54,911 nt of DNA from an uncultured Flavobacteriales bacterium (GTDB lineage: Bacteria > Bacteroidota > Bacteroidia > Flavobacteriales_D > Sanyastnellaceae), in the NCBI GenBank assembly GCA_905478795.1, contig CAJQJX010000059.1, positions 1-54,911 on the forward strand. Direction: 5' to 3'. Below are positions 17,175-26,205 of this stretch, one piece after another (positions within the stretch are counted from its first letter, which is position 1; every line of letters starts with the position of its first letter). Below the pieces are notes generated by a model. It saw only the letters and a program-made list of their open reading frames with translations. It was not told where the DNA came from and made no database searches. The position numbers were made by a program, and so were the translations under genes.

Positions 17175-18454
17175 GGACGGTTTCGGATAGCGGTTCGCAT
17201 GGCGTGGAGCACAAGGCCAACACCCAAAAGGGTGCCACCAAAGAGCAACACTTCCCCACCACATCCGAAAATAACCCAGACACAGAAAACTGCAGCCACT
17301 GTGCCCAGCCCCCGCGCCCTCCATTGACCTGGCTTCCCGCGTAAAAATCGCCGCAAAGCCAGTGCCGAAAGCAGGTAAGGCACCAAGGCGGACAATGTCG
17401 ACAGGGTCATCATAAAAGTGAACGTTTCCACAAGGGAGTCAGAGAACCTAAACAGCAAGACGGCACAAGCCAAAACGGAAGAGATGGCCAAGCCGACCAA
17501 GGGAATGCCTGCACGGTTGCGCCGTGCAAATACCAATGGAAACAGACCATCTTCGGCCACCGCCATCGGAAATTCACCTTGGATAAACAGCCAACCATTG
17601 AGTGCCCCCATGGTGGCCATCACCGCGGCGCCGGCCATCACAGGCCGCGCGAAATCCCCCAAAAACACTCCAGCAGCATCCGCAAATGGCGCCCCCGATT
17701 GAGCCAGCGCCTCTGGCGGCAATGCCCCAATCACAGCCACCGTACCCAAGAGGTACACCACCACCGTCAACAGGGTGCCCCATAGGCTCGCCCGACCCAT
17801 GTTCTGTTGCGGGTTTCGAATGCGCGCACTGGAAATCGCCGCAGATTCCACGCCGAGAAAGGCAAACAATGTCAAAGTGGTCGCCGAAGTGATGCCCGCG
17901 AGCATTCCACCCTCATACGTGCCTGCACGCCACAAGGCATCCACATCCACATACACGATCCCCAGCCCCCCCACCACCAAGAGGGGCACCACCTTGAGCA
18001 CCGTCGTCACCGTTTGCACAACGGCCATTTTCCTCAACCCGGCTGAATTGACGGCGGTGAACACCACAATCAACCCAACTCCACTCAACGCCGCAGCCCA
18101 TGAATGGGCCGTCAAAGCCGGGAAAAACACCCCCAAATAGCCCACGCAAGCCACCGCAATGGCCGCATTGGTGCACCAGATAGAAACCCAGTAACCCCAG
18201 GCCACAGCAAACCCAGGTAGGTCACCAAAAGCTCGACGCACATAGGCGTATGGTCCACCGGGCGCATCGGGATACAGAGAGCCCAACTGGCGAAATACCG
18301 CTGCAAGCAACACCGCGCCCAAAGAAGCGCAGCACCAACCGATCATGCCCAAGTTCCCGTACACCACCAAGCCTGCAGGGAGCAAGAAGATACCCGACCC
18401 AATCATGTTTCCCGTCACAAGTGCCGTGCTGGCCCCGAGTCCCAGTTTCCGCAT
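17171..18454 (-). CDS. APC superfamily amino acid permease
   Basis: Integral membrane protein of 427 residues with about 12 helices. The ATG at 18454 (MRKLGLGAS) begins directly before helix 1; the longer frame has no family-like sequence and overlaps a terminator. Helix 1 carries the unwound substrate-binding motif GNMIGSGIFLLPAG, and helix 6 the FAFLGVESAAISSARIRNPQQN segment, both typical of the basic amino acid/polyamine antiporter branch of the APC superfamily. It runs into the Rieske oxygenase by an ATGA overlap, so transport and oxidation of the same compound is the natural reading. The substrate is not determined. Confidence 0.9.
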   Translation of the reverse strand: MRKLGLGASTALVTGNMIGSGIFLLPAGLVVYGNLGMIGWCCASLGAVLLAAVFRQLGSLYPDAPGGPYAYVRRAFGDLPGFAVAWGYWVSIWCTNAAIAVACVGYLGVFFPALTAHSWAAALSGVGLIVVFTAVNSAGLRKMAVVQTVTTVLKVVPLLVVGGLGIVYVDVDALWRAGTYEGGMLAGITSATTLTLFAFLGVESAAISSARIRNPQQNMGRASLWGTLLTVVVYLLGTVAVIGALPPEALAQSGAPFADAAGVFLGDFARPVMAGAAVMATMGALNGWLFIQGEFPMAVAEDGLFPLVFARRNRAGIPLVGLAISSVLACAVLLFRFSDSLVETFTFMMTLSTLSALVPYLLSALALRRFLRGKPGQWRARGLGTVAAVFCVWVIFGCGGEVLLFGGTLLGVGLVLHAMRTAIRNRP

Positions 18455-18509
18455 ACCGCAGGTTACGAAGGATTCGCCACAGCGGGCAAAGCCCGCAAAA
18501 TGCCCCACG

Positions 18510-18536
18510 AAAAAGCCCGCTTCCGCGGGCCTTTTC
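18510..18536 (-). terminator. Rho-independent terminator upstream of the permease
   Basis: Hairpin GCCCGC/GCGGGC with a TTCC loop, flanked by an A-run and TTTT on either side. It ends the minus-strand transcript of the BamE-like gene at 18558 and insulates the permease operon. Confidence 0.75.
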
Positions 18537-18557
18537 TCGTAGACATTCAATGCATGG

Positions 18558-19400
18558 TCAACTCCTTGGCCAAACGTCAGTCACCGCCAACAATGCGGTT
18601 TTGGGCCCCTGCTCTGGATCCACATACCTGATGCGCAGGCCGCGTGATCCGAGGGTTTGAATGACCTGTCCCTTGACGCGGTTGCCACGCACTTCAATCC
18701 ACACCAAATCACCCACCGAATAGCCCTCCTTTTCTGACGCCGCTGGAGCTTCAGCACCATTGCTGGCTGGCGCCTCCACTTCAGGCTCACTGGTGACCGA
18801 CGCGATTTTGTTGCGCACTCCGCCAAACAAGCCAGAAAGCCCCGTTGAAACCGGCTCTTCTTCATCGACTTCCTCAACCTCTGCCTCCGCTTCGCCTGCA
18901 GCCACCACTTCCTGGCCAGGAATGGCAATGCGGCAATTCCGGGTACAGGGAGCGTCTACCGACCCCAAAGCCCGGGCTGTTGCCTCCAGCTTGTATTGGT
19001 GTTCCAATTCACCCAAGGCATCGCTCGTGACATAGCTCACCAAACGGTTCTCGTTGTTGAACATCAAGTATGCCGACGAAGCATCCTTGTAATGCGGAAC
19101 GCCAATCACGCGGCCTGACTCCGTGTCGACTTCGCTGGCCTTGAGCTTCCGGTGTGCCTTTAAATACTTGTACTCCAAGATCAGGTAACCGCCCTGCGTG
19201 TTCTGCAACAAGTCATAAGGCTCCGAACCCAAAGTTTCATTGACTTGAGATAGGGTCATGCCATCTTCTAGGTTGAACATACGCTCCACCGTAGTGTGAT
19301 AGTTGACCACTGTTTTGGCTTCTTGCGCCACAACAAAAGGCGAGGTCATCGCCAAGGCCACAAGGGCCAGGAAGTTGATAGGTTTCATCTTGACGCTCAT
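18558..19400 (-). CDS. Secreted BamE/SmpA-like protein with C-terminal SH3/Tudor-like segment
   Basis: Hypothetical protein of 280 residues with a signal peptide (MKPINFLALVALAMTSPFVVAQ). Residues 40-135 contain LEDGMTLSQVNETLGSEPYDLL, then LEYKYLK and AYLMFNNENRLVSYVTSD, the beginning-middle-end layout of the SmpA/OmlA/BamE-like fold. An acidic, alanine-rich linker follows (about 165-230), and the last 55 residues (YSVGDLVWIEVRGNRVKGQV to RIRYVD) look like a small beta-barrel of SH3/Tudor type. The ATG overlaps the upstream lipoprotein's stop (ATGA). The upstream gene carries a similar fold, so the two may act as a pair in the envelope. Function unknown. Confidence 0.7.
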   Translation of the reverse strand: MSVKMKPINFLALVALAMTSPFVVAQEAKTVVNYHTTVERMFNLEDGMTLSQVNETLGSEPYDLLQNTQGGYLILEYKYLKAHRKLKASEVDTESGRVIGVPHYKDASSAYLMFNNENRLVSYVTSDALGELEHQYKLEATARALGSVDAPCTRNCRIAIPGQEVVAAGEAEAEVEEVDEEEPVSTGLSGLFGGVRNKIASVTSEPEVEAPASNGAEAPAASEKEGYSVGDLVWIEVRGNRVKGQVIQTLGSRGLRIRYVDPEQGPKTALLAVTDVWPRS

Positions 19401-20368
19401 TTTTCGTTCACTTTGACACCGTCCACGACGATCTGAAGGGTGGCTCCACCAGCTCCATCGAGCAGCTCACACCAACTACATTCCGGGTTCTCCCCGAGCG
19501 GCTCAGGCCGCTTCATTTTGATGCAGGGGTCTGTGCAGCGCGGATTGCTGCTCTTGACATAGTAATGGGTCTCGGTGTCACATGGGCAATACGAGCAGGT
19601 ACTCTGTTTGTGACGCGCCAAGGGGTTGTAATTGATGGCATTGGAATCGGTACAACCGATATAGAAACACTGGCCATTGTCGAATACCGCTTTGCGGTCA
19701 TAATTAGACGCCTCGGGGTCCGTGCATCCAGTGTAGTACTCACAGCTGCCGTCTTCATCGTCGGCACCGGCATCGTAGTTCAATGCTGCCGGGTCCGTGC
19801 AGCCTGTGCAAACGACATAGTCCTCGTTGCTGCCACAAATAGTGGGCATGCTGTTCACCAAACAGGCCAATTCATGGGGCAAACCACCTTCGCTTTGGTC
19901 ACTCAAAATGCTCTCCAACCGTCCTGCGCGAAAGAACAAGCGATACTTGCGCACTCCGCCTTGAAAGACGCGGAAACCATCGTTATTGACCATATTTAGG
20001 TTGATGTCTTTGACCTGCATTTCTTGCGCCGCTGTGCGCGCTTGGTAAATGTGGATTTCACAACCGTCGTCCGCTCCCATGATGTCATAAGGGAACACCC
20101 CGAGTTTGTTCTTAACCTCGAGCTTATCCATCCCAATCCTCACCGTCGCCATGTCGCGAATGGAACAGAAATAATCGGCAAGCACCTCGTCATAACGGCA
20201 ACTCCCATCGTCCACATCGGCGGTAATGTTGAAGTTGACAGCGTTTCGATCGGTGCACCCTTTCGTAGGCGCTTCGGCCACGGGCGGCGTTTGAACGGTA
20301 GGCGCGGCCGAGGAACAGCCCACCAAGAGGGGGATGAACCAAAGCAGGTGCCAGCAAGTAGTTTTCAT
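19397..20368 (-). CDS. Lipoprotein with BamE-like module and GCTDPxAxNY repeats
   Basis: Protein of 323 residues; the frame opens with TTG, so the ATG at 20368 is taken. Residues 1-19 end in a lipobox (PLLVGCSS), predicting an outer-membrane-directed lipoprotein. The mature part begins with one Cys-rich repeat (GCTDRNAVNFNITADVDDG), then a module VRIGMDKLEVKNKLGVFPYDIM to YRLFFRAGRLESILSD that parallels the BamE-like module of the next gene. Three more repeats follow (GCTDPAALNYDA, GCTDPEASNYDR, GCTDSNAINYNP) and a Cys-rich tail. The 4-bp overlap with the following gene shows cotranscription. Function unknown; a structural or binding role at the surface is likely. Confidence 0.75.
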   Translation of the reverse strand: MKTTCWHLLWFIPLLVGCSSAAPTVQTPPVAEAPTKGCTDRNAVNFNITADVDDGSCRYDEVLADYFCSIRDMATVRIGMDKLEVKNKLGVFPYDIMGADDGCEIHIYQARTAAQEMQVKDINLNMVNNDGFRVFQGGVRKYRLFFRAGRLESILSDQSEGGLPHELACLVNSMPTICGSNEDYVVCTGCTDPAALNYDAGADDEDGSCEYYTGCTDPEASNYDRKAVFDNGQCFYIGCTDSNAINYNPLARHKQSTCSYCPCDTETHYYVKSSNPRCTDPCIKMKRPEPLGENPECSWCELLDGAGGATLQIVVDGVKVNEK

Positions 20369-20569
20369 ATTGTACAATCAGTTGTTGTACGGTGAATTAC
20401 TGCATTGCCCCTTCGGAAATCGGTACGCCTGAATCAACAAAGGCCATGATTAATCCACACCCACTGCTGACAACACATGTTTACGGAAACTTCACAGATT
20501 CTGCCTTGTAAAAGCACCGTGGAAGTCGACCCTCCGGGCCTCCCCAAAATCACAGCACAGTAAGGGTTT

Positions 20570-23500
20570 TTAACGCAAAACGGTCACCGTTCCACAGTAC
20601 TGTCTCGGACCACTGCACTGGAAGGATTTGGGCCATTCCATATCAGGAGTGTCTCCTACAAGGGTTAACCTCAGCAGCCAATTGTAAATCCCATCACCCA
20701 GAAAACGGTCCCCCTGCGTCGCCTCACCCGGGCTTCTATGGTCCGCAATCCAAGGTTCGCTGGGATCCTGGCTGTAAAACACCTCATTCCCCCACCGATC
20801 GAATACCCAGAATTCGTACTTCTTGATCAGCGGCCAGCCCCGAATCACCGGGACAAAGGCGTCGTTGATTCCATCAAATACACCATTGGTCGCAGGCGTA
20901 AACGCCGTAGGCACCCACACCTGAATCTCGTTTTCGATGGTCACCCATTCCACCTCTACATCCACGCAACCAAATTCTGTTTGAGTCTCCAGCGTTACAG
21001 CATATTCTCCTGCCCCGTCAAAGGTGTAATAGAGGGCACGGTCAAAGGCTTCCGTTCCATCGCCGAAGTTCCAAGTGTAGAACATGGCGGAGGTATCATA
21101 CGGGGAGAACGAAAACGTGGTGTTGTCAAGTCCAGACCCTACTGCTCCGATGTTGAAGTCAGCAGACGGCAAAGGGTGGGCCACCAATGGATCAAGCACC
21201 AAAGTGTCCCTGCATCCATCAGGTGAAACCGCCACCACCATCGCCGGATAGACACCCGGTTCGGTCAACACCACACCGTCGGCCGGTAGGGACCCTGAAT
21301 ACAACCCCGAATCCAAGACCAACATGGTCATGGCTGAGTTAAAGCTCAAGTCTTGAAAATTGACGTTATGTGGAATACAGCCCGAATCAGGCCATGCCGT
21401 CACGAGCGCTTCAGCGGGAACATGAACGTCAAAGGTTCCTACAGCAGTATCGCTGCATGCGTAATCATTGGATGCCACCAAAGTGATGTCATACTCACCG
21501 GTCTCCTGCAAAGTCCAGTTGGGCACAATGCCCAAGTACGGGGGGGCCGCAGCCAACCCCAGCACATCCTCGATGTACCACTGCCCCACAATCGCCCCTT
21601 GCGAAGCGTTGGACAACATCACCGGCGCTGGCGCGCCACAGTGCGAAGACTCTTCCAATGCGAACAACGCTTGAGGGGTCGGCAAGACCGTCACAGAAAT
21701 AGAATCCTGTGCCCCACAAAGCTGGTCGCTCTCGGCGGCATAGTGCACCACAAACTGAAGGATGCTGTCGGTAGGATTCAGAAAAGTGTGGCCCGGAGAG
21801 GGGCCGAGGGCTGGCGGCGAACCATCCCCAAAGTCAAACTGGTGAAAGAGCGCACCAGAGCTCGCGTTGTCGACCTGAATCACGAGAGGACTGCACCCCG
21901 CAGCTGGTTCGGGATACCAATCCAAATCAGGTGCAGGAAATACCGTCACCTGCACGGAGTCGGCATTGGCACAACCACTAAACGCCTCTTCTGTCTCAAA
22001 CACAGCAGTGAAGACCCCCGGCTCGTAAAAAGTGTGCGCTACGGAGAGTCCAATGCCCAGCCCTCCATCGGAGAACGACCAAGCAGCCCAACCAGGATTT
22101 TCCGTCAGCGCCGTCAGCGTTGTGGGAGCGTCTTCACAGGCAAAAACATCGACACCACTCAAATTGATGGTCGGCGGGGCATACACTTCAACTTGCTGCT
22201 CCAGCGTATCAAAGCTGCAGCCATTCGTAGCCACCTGACGAATGGTAAAAGAACCCGGATCCGGCATGGTCAGCGTCGCAACGGGCTCATTTGAAAACCC
22301 AAAGCCCCCAAAGTCAAAAACACTTTGGGTGGCGCCCACACTCTCATCAACAGCGGTCAAGGTCAAAGGCGGACAGCCCGCACTTTGGCTGAGTGTAAAA
22401 AAGGCCGTGATGCTGTTGGGCAAAATGGTCAAAGACACCGTTGTGTCGTGGCTTCCACACTGATTAAAACCACTTAGGGTAATGGGATACGTTGTGACGG
22501 GGCCGGTGGGGTCGTAAAACGGCGGGTAGGGCTCCTCCCCGGCCTGAAAAGGCGGGCCAATCCCCCAGTCCCAAGTGGTGACGTCGGGAGCACCCAAGCT
22601 GTTGTTGACCACGGTGGGCTGAAACGGCGCACAGGCGGTGTCCTCCAGCAAGGCAAACCGCATCAATGGTTCCGTCAAAACCAACAAAGTGTCCTCCAAT
22701 GCCGATGTCCCACACTGGTTTGAAACCAACAATTCGATGGTCTCTGCGTAGGTGGTATCGTCCTGGGTGAACACCACAAAAGGGGGCAACGGAGAAGCCC
22801 ACAATGAATCTTGGAGCGTCCACTCATAGGTGGCATAAGGCGCGTAAGAGTTGTCAGTGACTTGTACGGCCAACGGCGAGCACCCCTCATCGGTATCCAA
22901 CCCATAGCTGGCCACCGGAGGACCGATGACCTCTACCCCTTGACTGAAGTCATCCTCACATCCGTAGGCACTGGTCGCTGTCAAAGACACGTTGAACAGC
23001 CCTGTATCGGGAAAGGTGTAGTTGGGTTCGTATTCCGATGCCCCATCACCGTTGTCAAATTGCCACTCAAAAAAGACGCCATCCAAACTGTTGTTTGACC
23101 ATGGAGCATTGTCGTTGTCGCAAATCACTGCGGGCAATGAAAACTGGGCCACCGGCAGTGGACGAACATCCACCGTAAACAGCGCAGTTCCAGCACAAAA
23201 GTTGCCATCCAGCACCTCCACGGCCACATCGAAGGGACCTGTGGTTGCCGGAGACACAAATTGCACAGAATCACCGCCAGACAGCGGGTTGATGACATCG
23301 GCACCCGTCCAAGAGAAATACAACGGAGGCGTTCCCACCTGATCCTCCACATGTAGAAAAAGTGCTGCGCCGATGCACAAATCAGCACCCTCACCTGCAG
23401 ACGTCAAAATCTCAGGTTCCGGCAGCGGCTGCACCGTCCACACCACTTCATCATCTGTTTCACAGCTGTTGATTCCATAGTGGTACGTCCAAGCGTGATC

Positions 23501-26125
23501 CCCAGCTGCCAAACCGGCAACATCGACCACACCGGCATTGTCATCTGCCAAAGACGGCCCTGTCCAATAACCTCCCGGCGGATAAAACAGCTCCAATTGA
23601 ACCTGCCCGGCATCCGCACACAGCACCTCATCATAGCCTGCATCGGCCGTATCGGGCTCCATCACCATCACCAACATAGAATCCACAGCGGTGCATCCAT
23701 TGCCGTCGGTGTATGTATAGAGCACCGTATGGGCCCCTTCTCCCACCGCACCCGGGTCAAATCCACCCACTGGATTGGTAATGCCATCGCCTGTCCAGGT
23801 GCCTCCTGGAGGGTAAGCTGCAGGCAATACTTCTTCGTAAGGCTGGTCACAATAGGGTGGGTTTGGCGCGAATAAATCCAACTCTGGCAACGCAAATACA
23901 TCGGTCACCCATGTGTACGTCCGCACACATCCCGCGCTGTTGGTCGCCATCACCGTTACAGGGAACACCCCTTCTGCGGCTGGCAACTCCAAAGGCAGCG
24001 CACCATCACCTCCTGGTCCTGTCAGCCATTCCAAATCCGCCCCATCGGGCTCAAACGAGGAAAACACCAACGTATCGCCGACACAGGCCGAACCCGGCCC
24101 TGCGACTTCGGGGTCGGGAGATTCGGTGACTTCAATGTCAAAGAAGGCGGTGTTCACACAGCCAAACACATCTGTCCCCACCACATCAATTGTGGCATCA
24201 AACTCCGTGACCACCGCCACCGTATCCAAAAACAGATTGTCGCTGACAATGGCCCCGGCATCGGTCCACGCATACTGCTGAGCTCCCTCAACCTCCACCG
24301 TGACCGTATCGCCCTGGCACACCTGCGCAGGGGCCACAAAATCCAATACTGGCAAAGGCAACACCTCTACAGTTTCCGTATCGAAATCCACCCCACAGTA
24401 GTTCTCCAGCATGACCGAAACTTCATACGTCCCCGCCGCTTCAAAAACATGATACAAGGCGGATGTAGAGGTACTCACTTCCACGCCATCGACGGACCAT
24501 CCGAAGTCCAAAATGCCCCCTATCCCTTCGAGGTAATTGTACCAATCGAATTGGACACCATCGCCTTCGCAAATGTTGCCACTCTGCCCAAAGTTGACAA
24601 TGGGCTGTTGCGTCACCGTAATGGTCCACGACTCGGTCTTAATGACGCAGTCATAGCGCGCTGAACCGGGCAATCCAATTTCTAAGGTCACTGTGTAAAT
24701 GCCGTCGTTCAAGAACGTGACCCCGTCGCCTGCATATTCCCAATCGGGATCTGACCCCGAATTGCTGCCAGACACATACCACCGCACATCCCATTGACCG
24801 CACAAGTCCGGCTCTGGCGTCAGGTTCTCCCACGCAATGGTCAACGGCGTACAACCCGCCAATGGAGCGACAGTTCCTATGGCAGCATCAGGATCAGGAT
24901 ACACGCACACAGGAATCGTTCCTGTTGAATCCTGACAATTCGGGTGGGATTCAGTGAAATACACGGTGTACTCTCCCACTTCTGGAAATGCGGTGGCGAT
25001 GTCAAAACCGGTTGCAGTGGCTGGAGAAGAGAGCGCTTGGCCCTGTTCTGGAACGATGTTCCAATCGCCGTATGCAGGAACGCAATATGTGGGGGTGGCA
25101 ATCAACCCGCTGCCCAAGGCTTCGTAGTAGAAAGTGGGGCCCACACAAACACTTCCAATGCCAAACATATCAGGCGCAGGGCTCTGGTGAATCCGAATCG
25201 GCTCCACAATATTCGTGGCATTGCCGCAGAGGTTGTTGGCACTGAGGGTCACCGCAAAAGCATTGTTTTCTCCTCCTGGCGTATTGGAGAAACAGCTGCT
25301 GGACCCATATGTATGGCTCACTTCACTAGGCGGTGGGTGGCTAAACGACTGAGCGTTGCCGTCACCAAAATTCACGTTGTATTGGGTTCCCGGGAGGTTG
25401 TTGTCCGTTTCAAGAATGGGAAAGGTGAGTTCATAGGGACTGCACACCGTGACACTGTTTCCCGGCAAGGCAGAACCAATGGTAGGGTTGGTTCCGACAA
25501 ACAGACTGTCTTGATCTGTCGCCATGCATCCATTGGCACCTTCGGCAGTAATGCCAATCCCAAAAAGACCGAAGTCTGGATAAGACGTCCCCACCGTATC
25601 GAGCACTGGGCTGAATGCCGTCAAAACTGTATCCATACCATTGCCCCAATCCACCGTCCAGCTCAGGACACCCGCACCATCAAATGTGGATGCCGGAAGG
25701 CTGAACTCTGGGAAATTGTCCTGCCCCAAACAAATGGCCGACAAATCGGGCAAACCAGGATCCGGTAATCCCAGAACGGTCACCGTCTGGATGGTGGTGC
25801 AGCCTGCCACTCCTCCAGGCCCAAACACACCATCGCTGACCGTCAAAGTCACCTGAAAGTCCAAGGACCCCGGTCCGATGGCATTCTGAAATACGTGCTC
25901 CGGCTGAATGGCCAGAACAGACTCCCCATCACCAAAATCCCAAGCATAAGTCAGAGAAGGGTCTGGAGCTGCGACATCAAAAGAAACAGCCTCGTCCGCA
26001 CACTGCCCTGCCCCAAGCACAGAGAAGTCAGCGACTGTCCCGCAAGGCAATTGCCCCAAAACGGACATGGAATGCGCCACAAAACACAGGCAAATCCAAA
26101 TGGGTATGTTCAAAAGCCTCAACAT
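20570..26125 (-). CDS. Giant PKD-type surface protein with type B T9SS sorting domain
   Basis: Protein of about 1851 residues. The ATG at 26125 gives a signal peptide (MLRLLNIPIWICLCFVAHSM to LGQ) and lies just after a perfect -7 box; an ATG at 26158 is possible. Most of the chain is a string of PKD/Ig-like domains, recognised by repeats such as YAWDFGDGE, FEWQFDNGDG, HQFDFGDGSPP and YTWNFGDGTEAF, each with cysteines typical of secreted proteins. The final 100 residues (VWVPTAFTPATNGVFDGINDAF, KYEFWVFDRWGNEVF, GDGIYNWLLRL) are the gliding-motility-associated, type B C-terminal domain used by the type IX system. Likely a large adhesin or matrix protein; the ligand is unknown. Confidence 0.92.
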   Translation of the reverse strand: MLRLLNIPIWICLCFVAHSMSVLGQLPCGTVADFSVLGAGQCADEAVSFDVAAPDPSLTYAWDFGDGESVLAIQPEHVFQNAIGPGSLDFQVTLTVSDGVFGPGGVAGCTTIQTVTVLGLPDPGLPDLSAICLGQDNFPEFSLPASTFDGAGVLSWTVDWGNGMDTVLTAFSPVLDTVGTSYPDFGLFGIGITAEGANGCMATDQDSLFVGTNPTIGSALPGNSVTVCSPYELTFPILETDNNLPGTQYNVNFGDGNAQSFSHPPPSEVSHTYGSSSCFSNTPGGENNAFAVTLSANNLCGNATNIVEPIRIHQSPAPDMFGIGSVCVGPTFYYEALGSGLIATPTYCVPAYGDWNIVPEQGQALSSPATATGFDIATAFPEVGEYTVYFTESHPNCQDSTGTIPVCVYPDPDAAIGTVAPLAGCTPLTIAWENLTPEPDLCGQWDVRWYVSGSNSGSDPDWEYAGDGVTFLNDGIYTVTLEIGLPGSARYDCVIKTESWTITVTQQPIVNFGQSGNICEGDGVQFDWYNYLEGIGGILDFGWSVDGVEVSTSTSALYHVFEAAGTYEVSVMLENYCGVDFDTETVEVLPLPVLDFVAPAQVCQGDTVTVEVEGAQQYAWTDAGAIVSDNLFLDTVAVVTEFDATIDVVGTDVFGCVNTAFFDIEVTESPDPEVAGPGSACVGDTLVFSSFEPDGADLEWLTGPGGDGALPLELPAAEGVFPVTVMATNSAGCVRTYTWVTDVFALPELDLFAPNPPYCDQPYEEVLPAAYPPGGTWTGDGITNPVGGFDPGAVGEGAHTVLYTYTDGNGCTAVDSMLVMVMEPDTADAGYDEVLCADAGQVQLELFYPPGGYWTGPSLADDNAGVVDVAGLAAGDHAWTYHYGINSCETDDEVVWTVQPLPEPEILTSAGEGADLCIGAALFLHVEDQVGTPPLYFSWTGADVINPLSGGDSVQFVSPATTGPFDVAVEVLDGNFCAGTALFTVDVRPLPVAQFSLPAVICDNDNAPWSNNSLDGVFFEWQFDNGDGASEYEPNYTFPDTGLFNVSLTATSAYGCEDDFSQGVEVIGPPVASYGLDTDEGCSPLAVQVTDNSYAPYATYEWTLQDSLWASPLPPFVVFTQDDTTYAETIELLVSNQCGTSALEDTLLVLTEPLMRFALLEDTACAPFQPTVVNNSLGAPDVTTWDWGIGPPFQAGEEPYPPFYDPTGPVTTYPITLSGFNQCGSHDTTVSLTILPNSITAFFTLSQSAGCPPLTLTAVDESVGATQSVFDFGGFGFSNEPVATLTMPDPGSFTIRQVATNGCSFDTLEQQVEVYAPPTINLSGVDVFACEDAPTTLTALTENPGWAAWSFSDGGLGIGLSVAHTFYEPGVFTAVFETEEAFSGCANADSVQVTVFPAPDLDWYPEPAAGCSPLVIQVDNASSGALFHQFDFGDGSPPALGPSPGHTFLNPTDSILQFVVHYAAESDQLCGAQDSISVTVLPTPQALFALEESSHCGAPAPVMLSNASQGAIVGQWYIEDVLGLAAAPPYLGIVPNWTLQETGEYDITLVASNDYACSDTAVGTFDVHVPAEALVTAWPDSGCIPHNVNFQDLSFNSAMTMLVLDSGLYSGSLPADGVVLTEPGVYPAMVVAVSPDGCRDTLVLDPLVAHPLPSADFNIGAVGSGLDNTTFSFSPYDTSAMFYTWNFGDGTEAFDRALYYTFDGAGEYAVTLETQTEFGCVDVEVEWVTIENEIQVWVPTAFTPATNGVFDGINDAFVPVIRGWPLIKKYEFWVFDRWGNEVFYSQDPSEPWIADHRSPGEATQGDRFLGDGIYNWLLRLTLVGDTPDMEWPKSFQCSGPRQYCGTVTVLR

Positions 26126-26134
26126 AGACTGCCA

Positions 26135-26142
26135 CAAAAGTA
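26135..26142 (-). promoter_or_regulatory. Candidate -7 box TACTTTTG
   Basis: Minus strand reads TACTTTTG, a perfect TAnnTTTG. TTG at 26166-26168, 23 nt upstream, could be the -33 element. The box ends 9 nt before the ATG at 26125, so the giant PKD gene may have an almost leaderless mRNA. Confidence 0.45.
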
Positions 26143-26205
26143 GGGGGCTCCAGCACATTCAGAACCAACAAGTTCACGAATGAAAATACCCATTCAATCC
26201 GGTCG

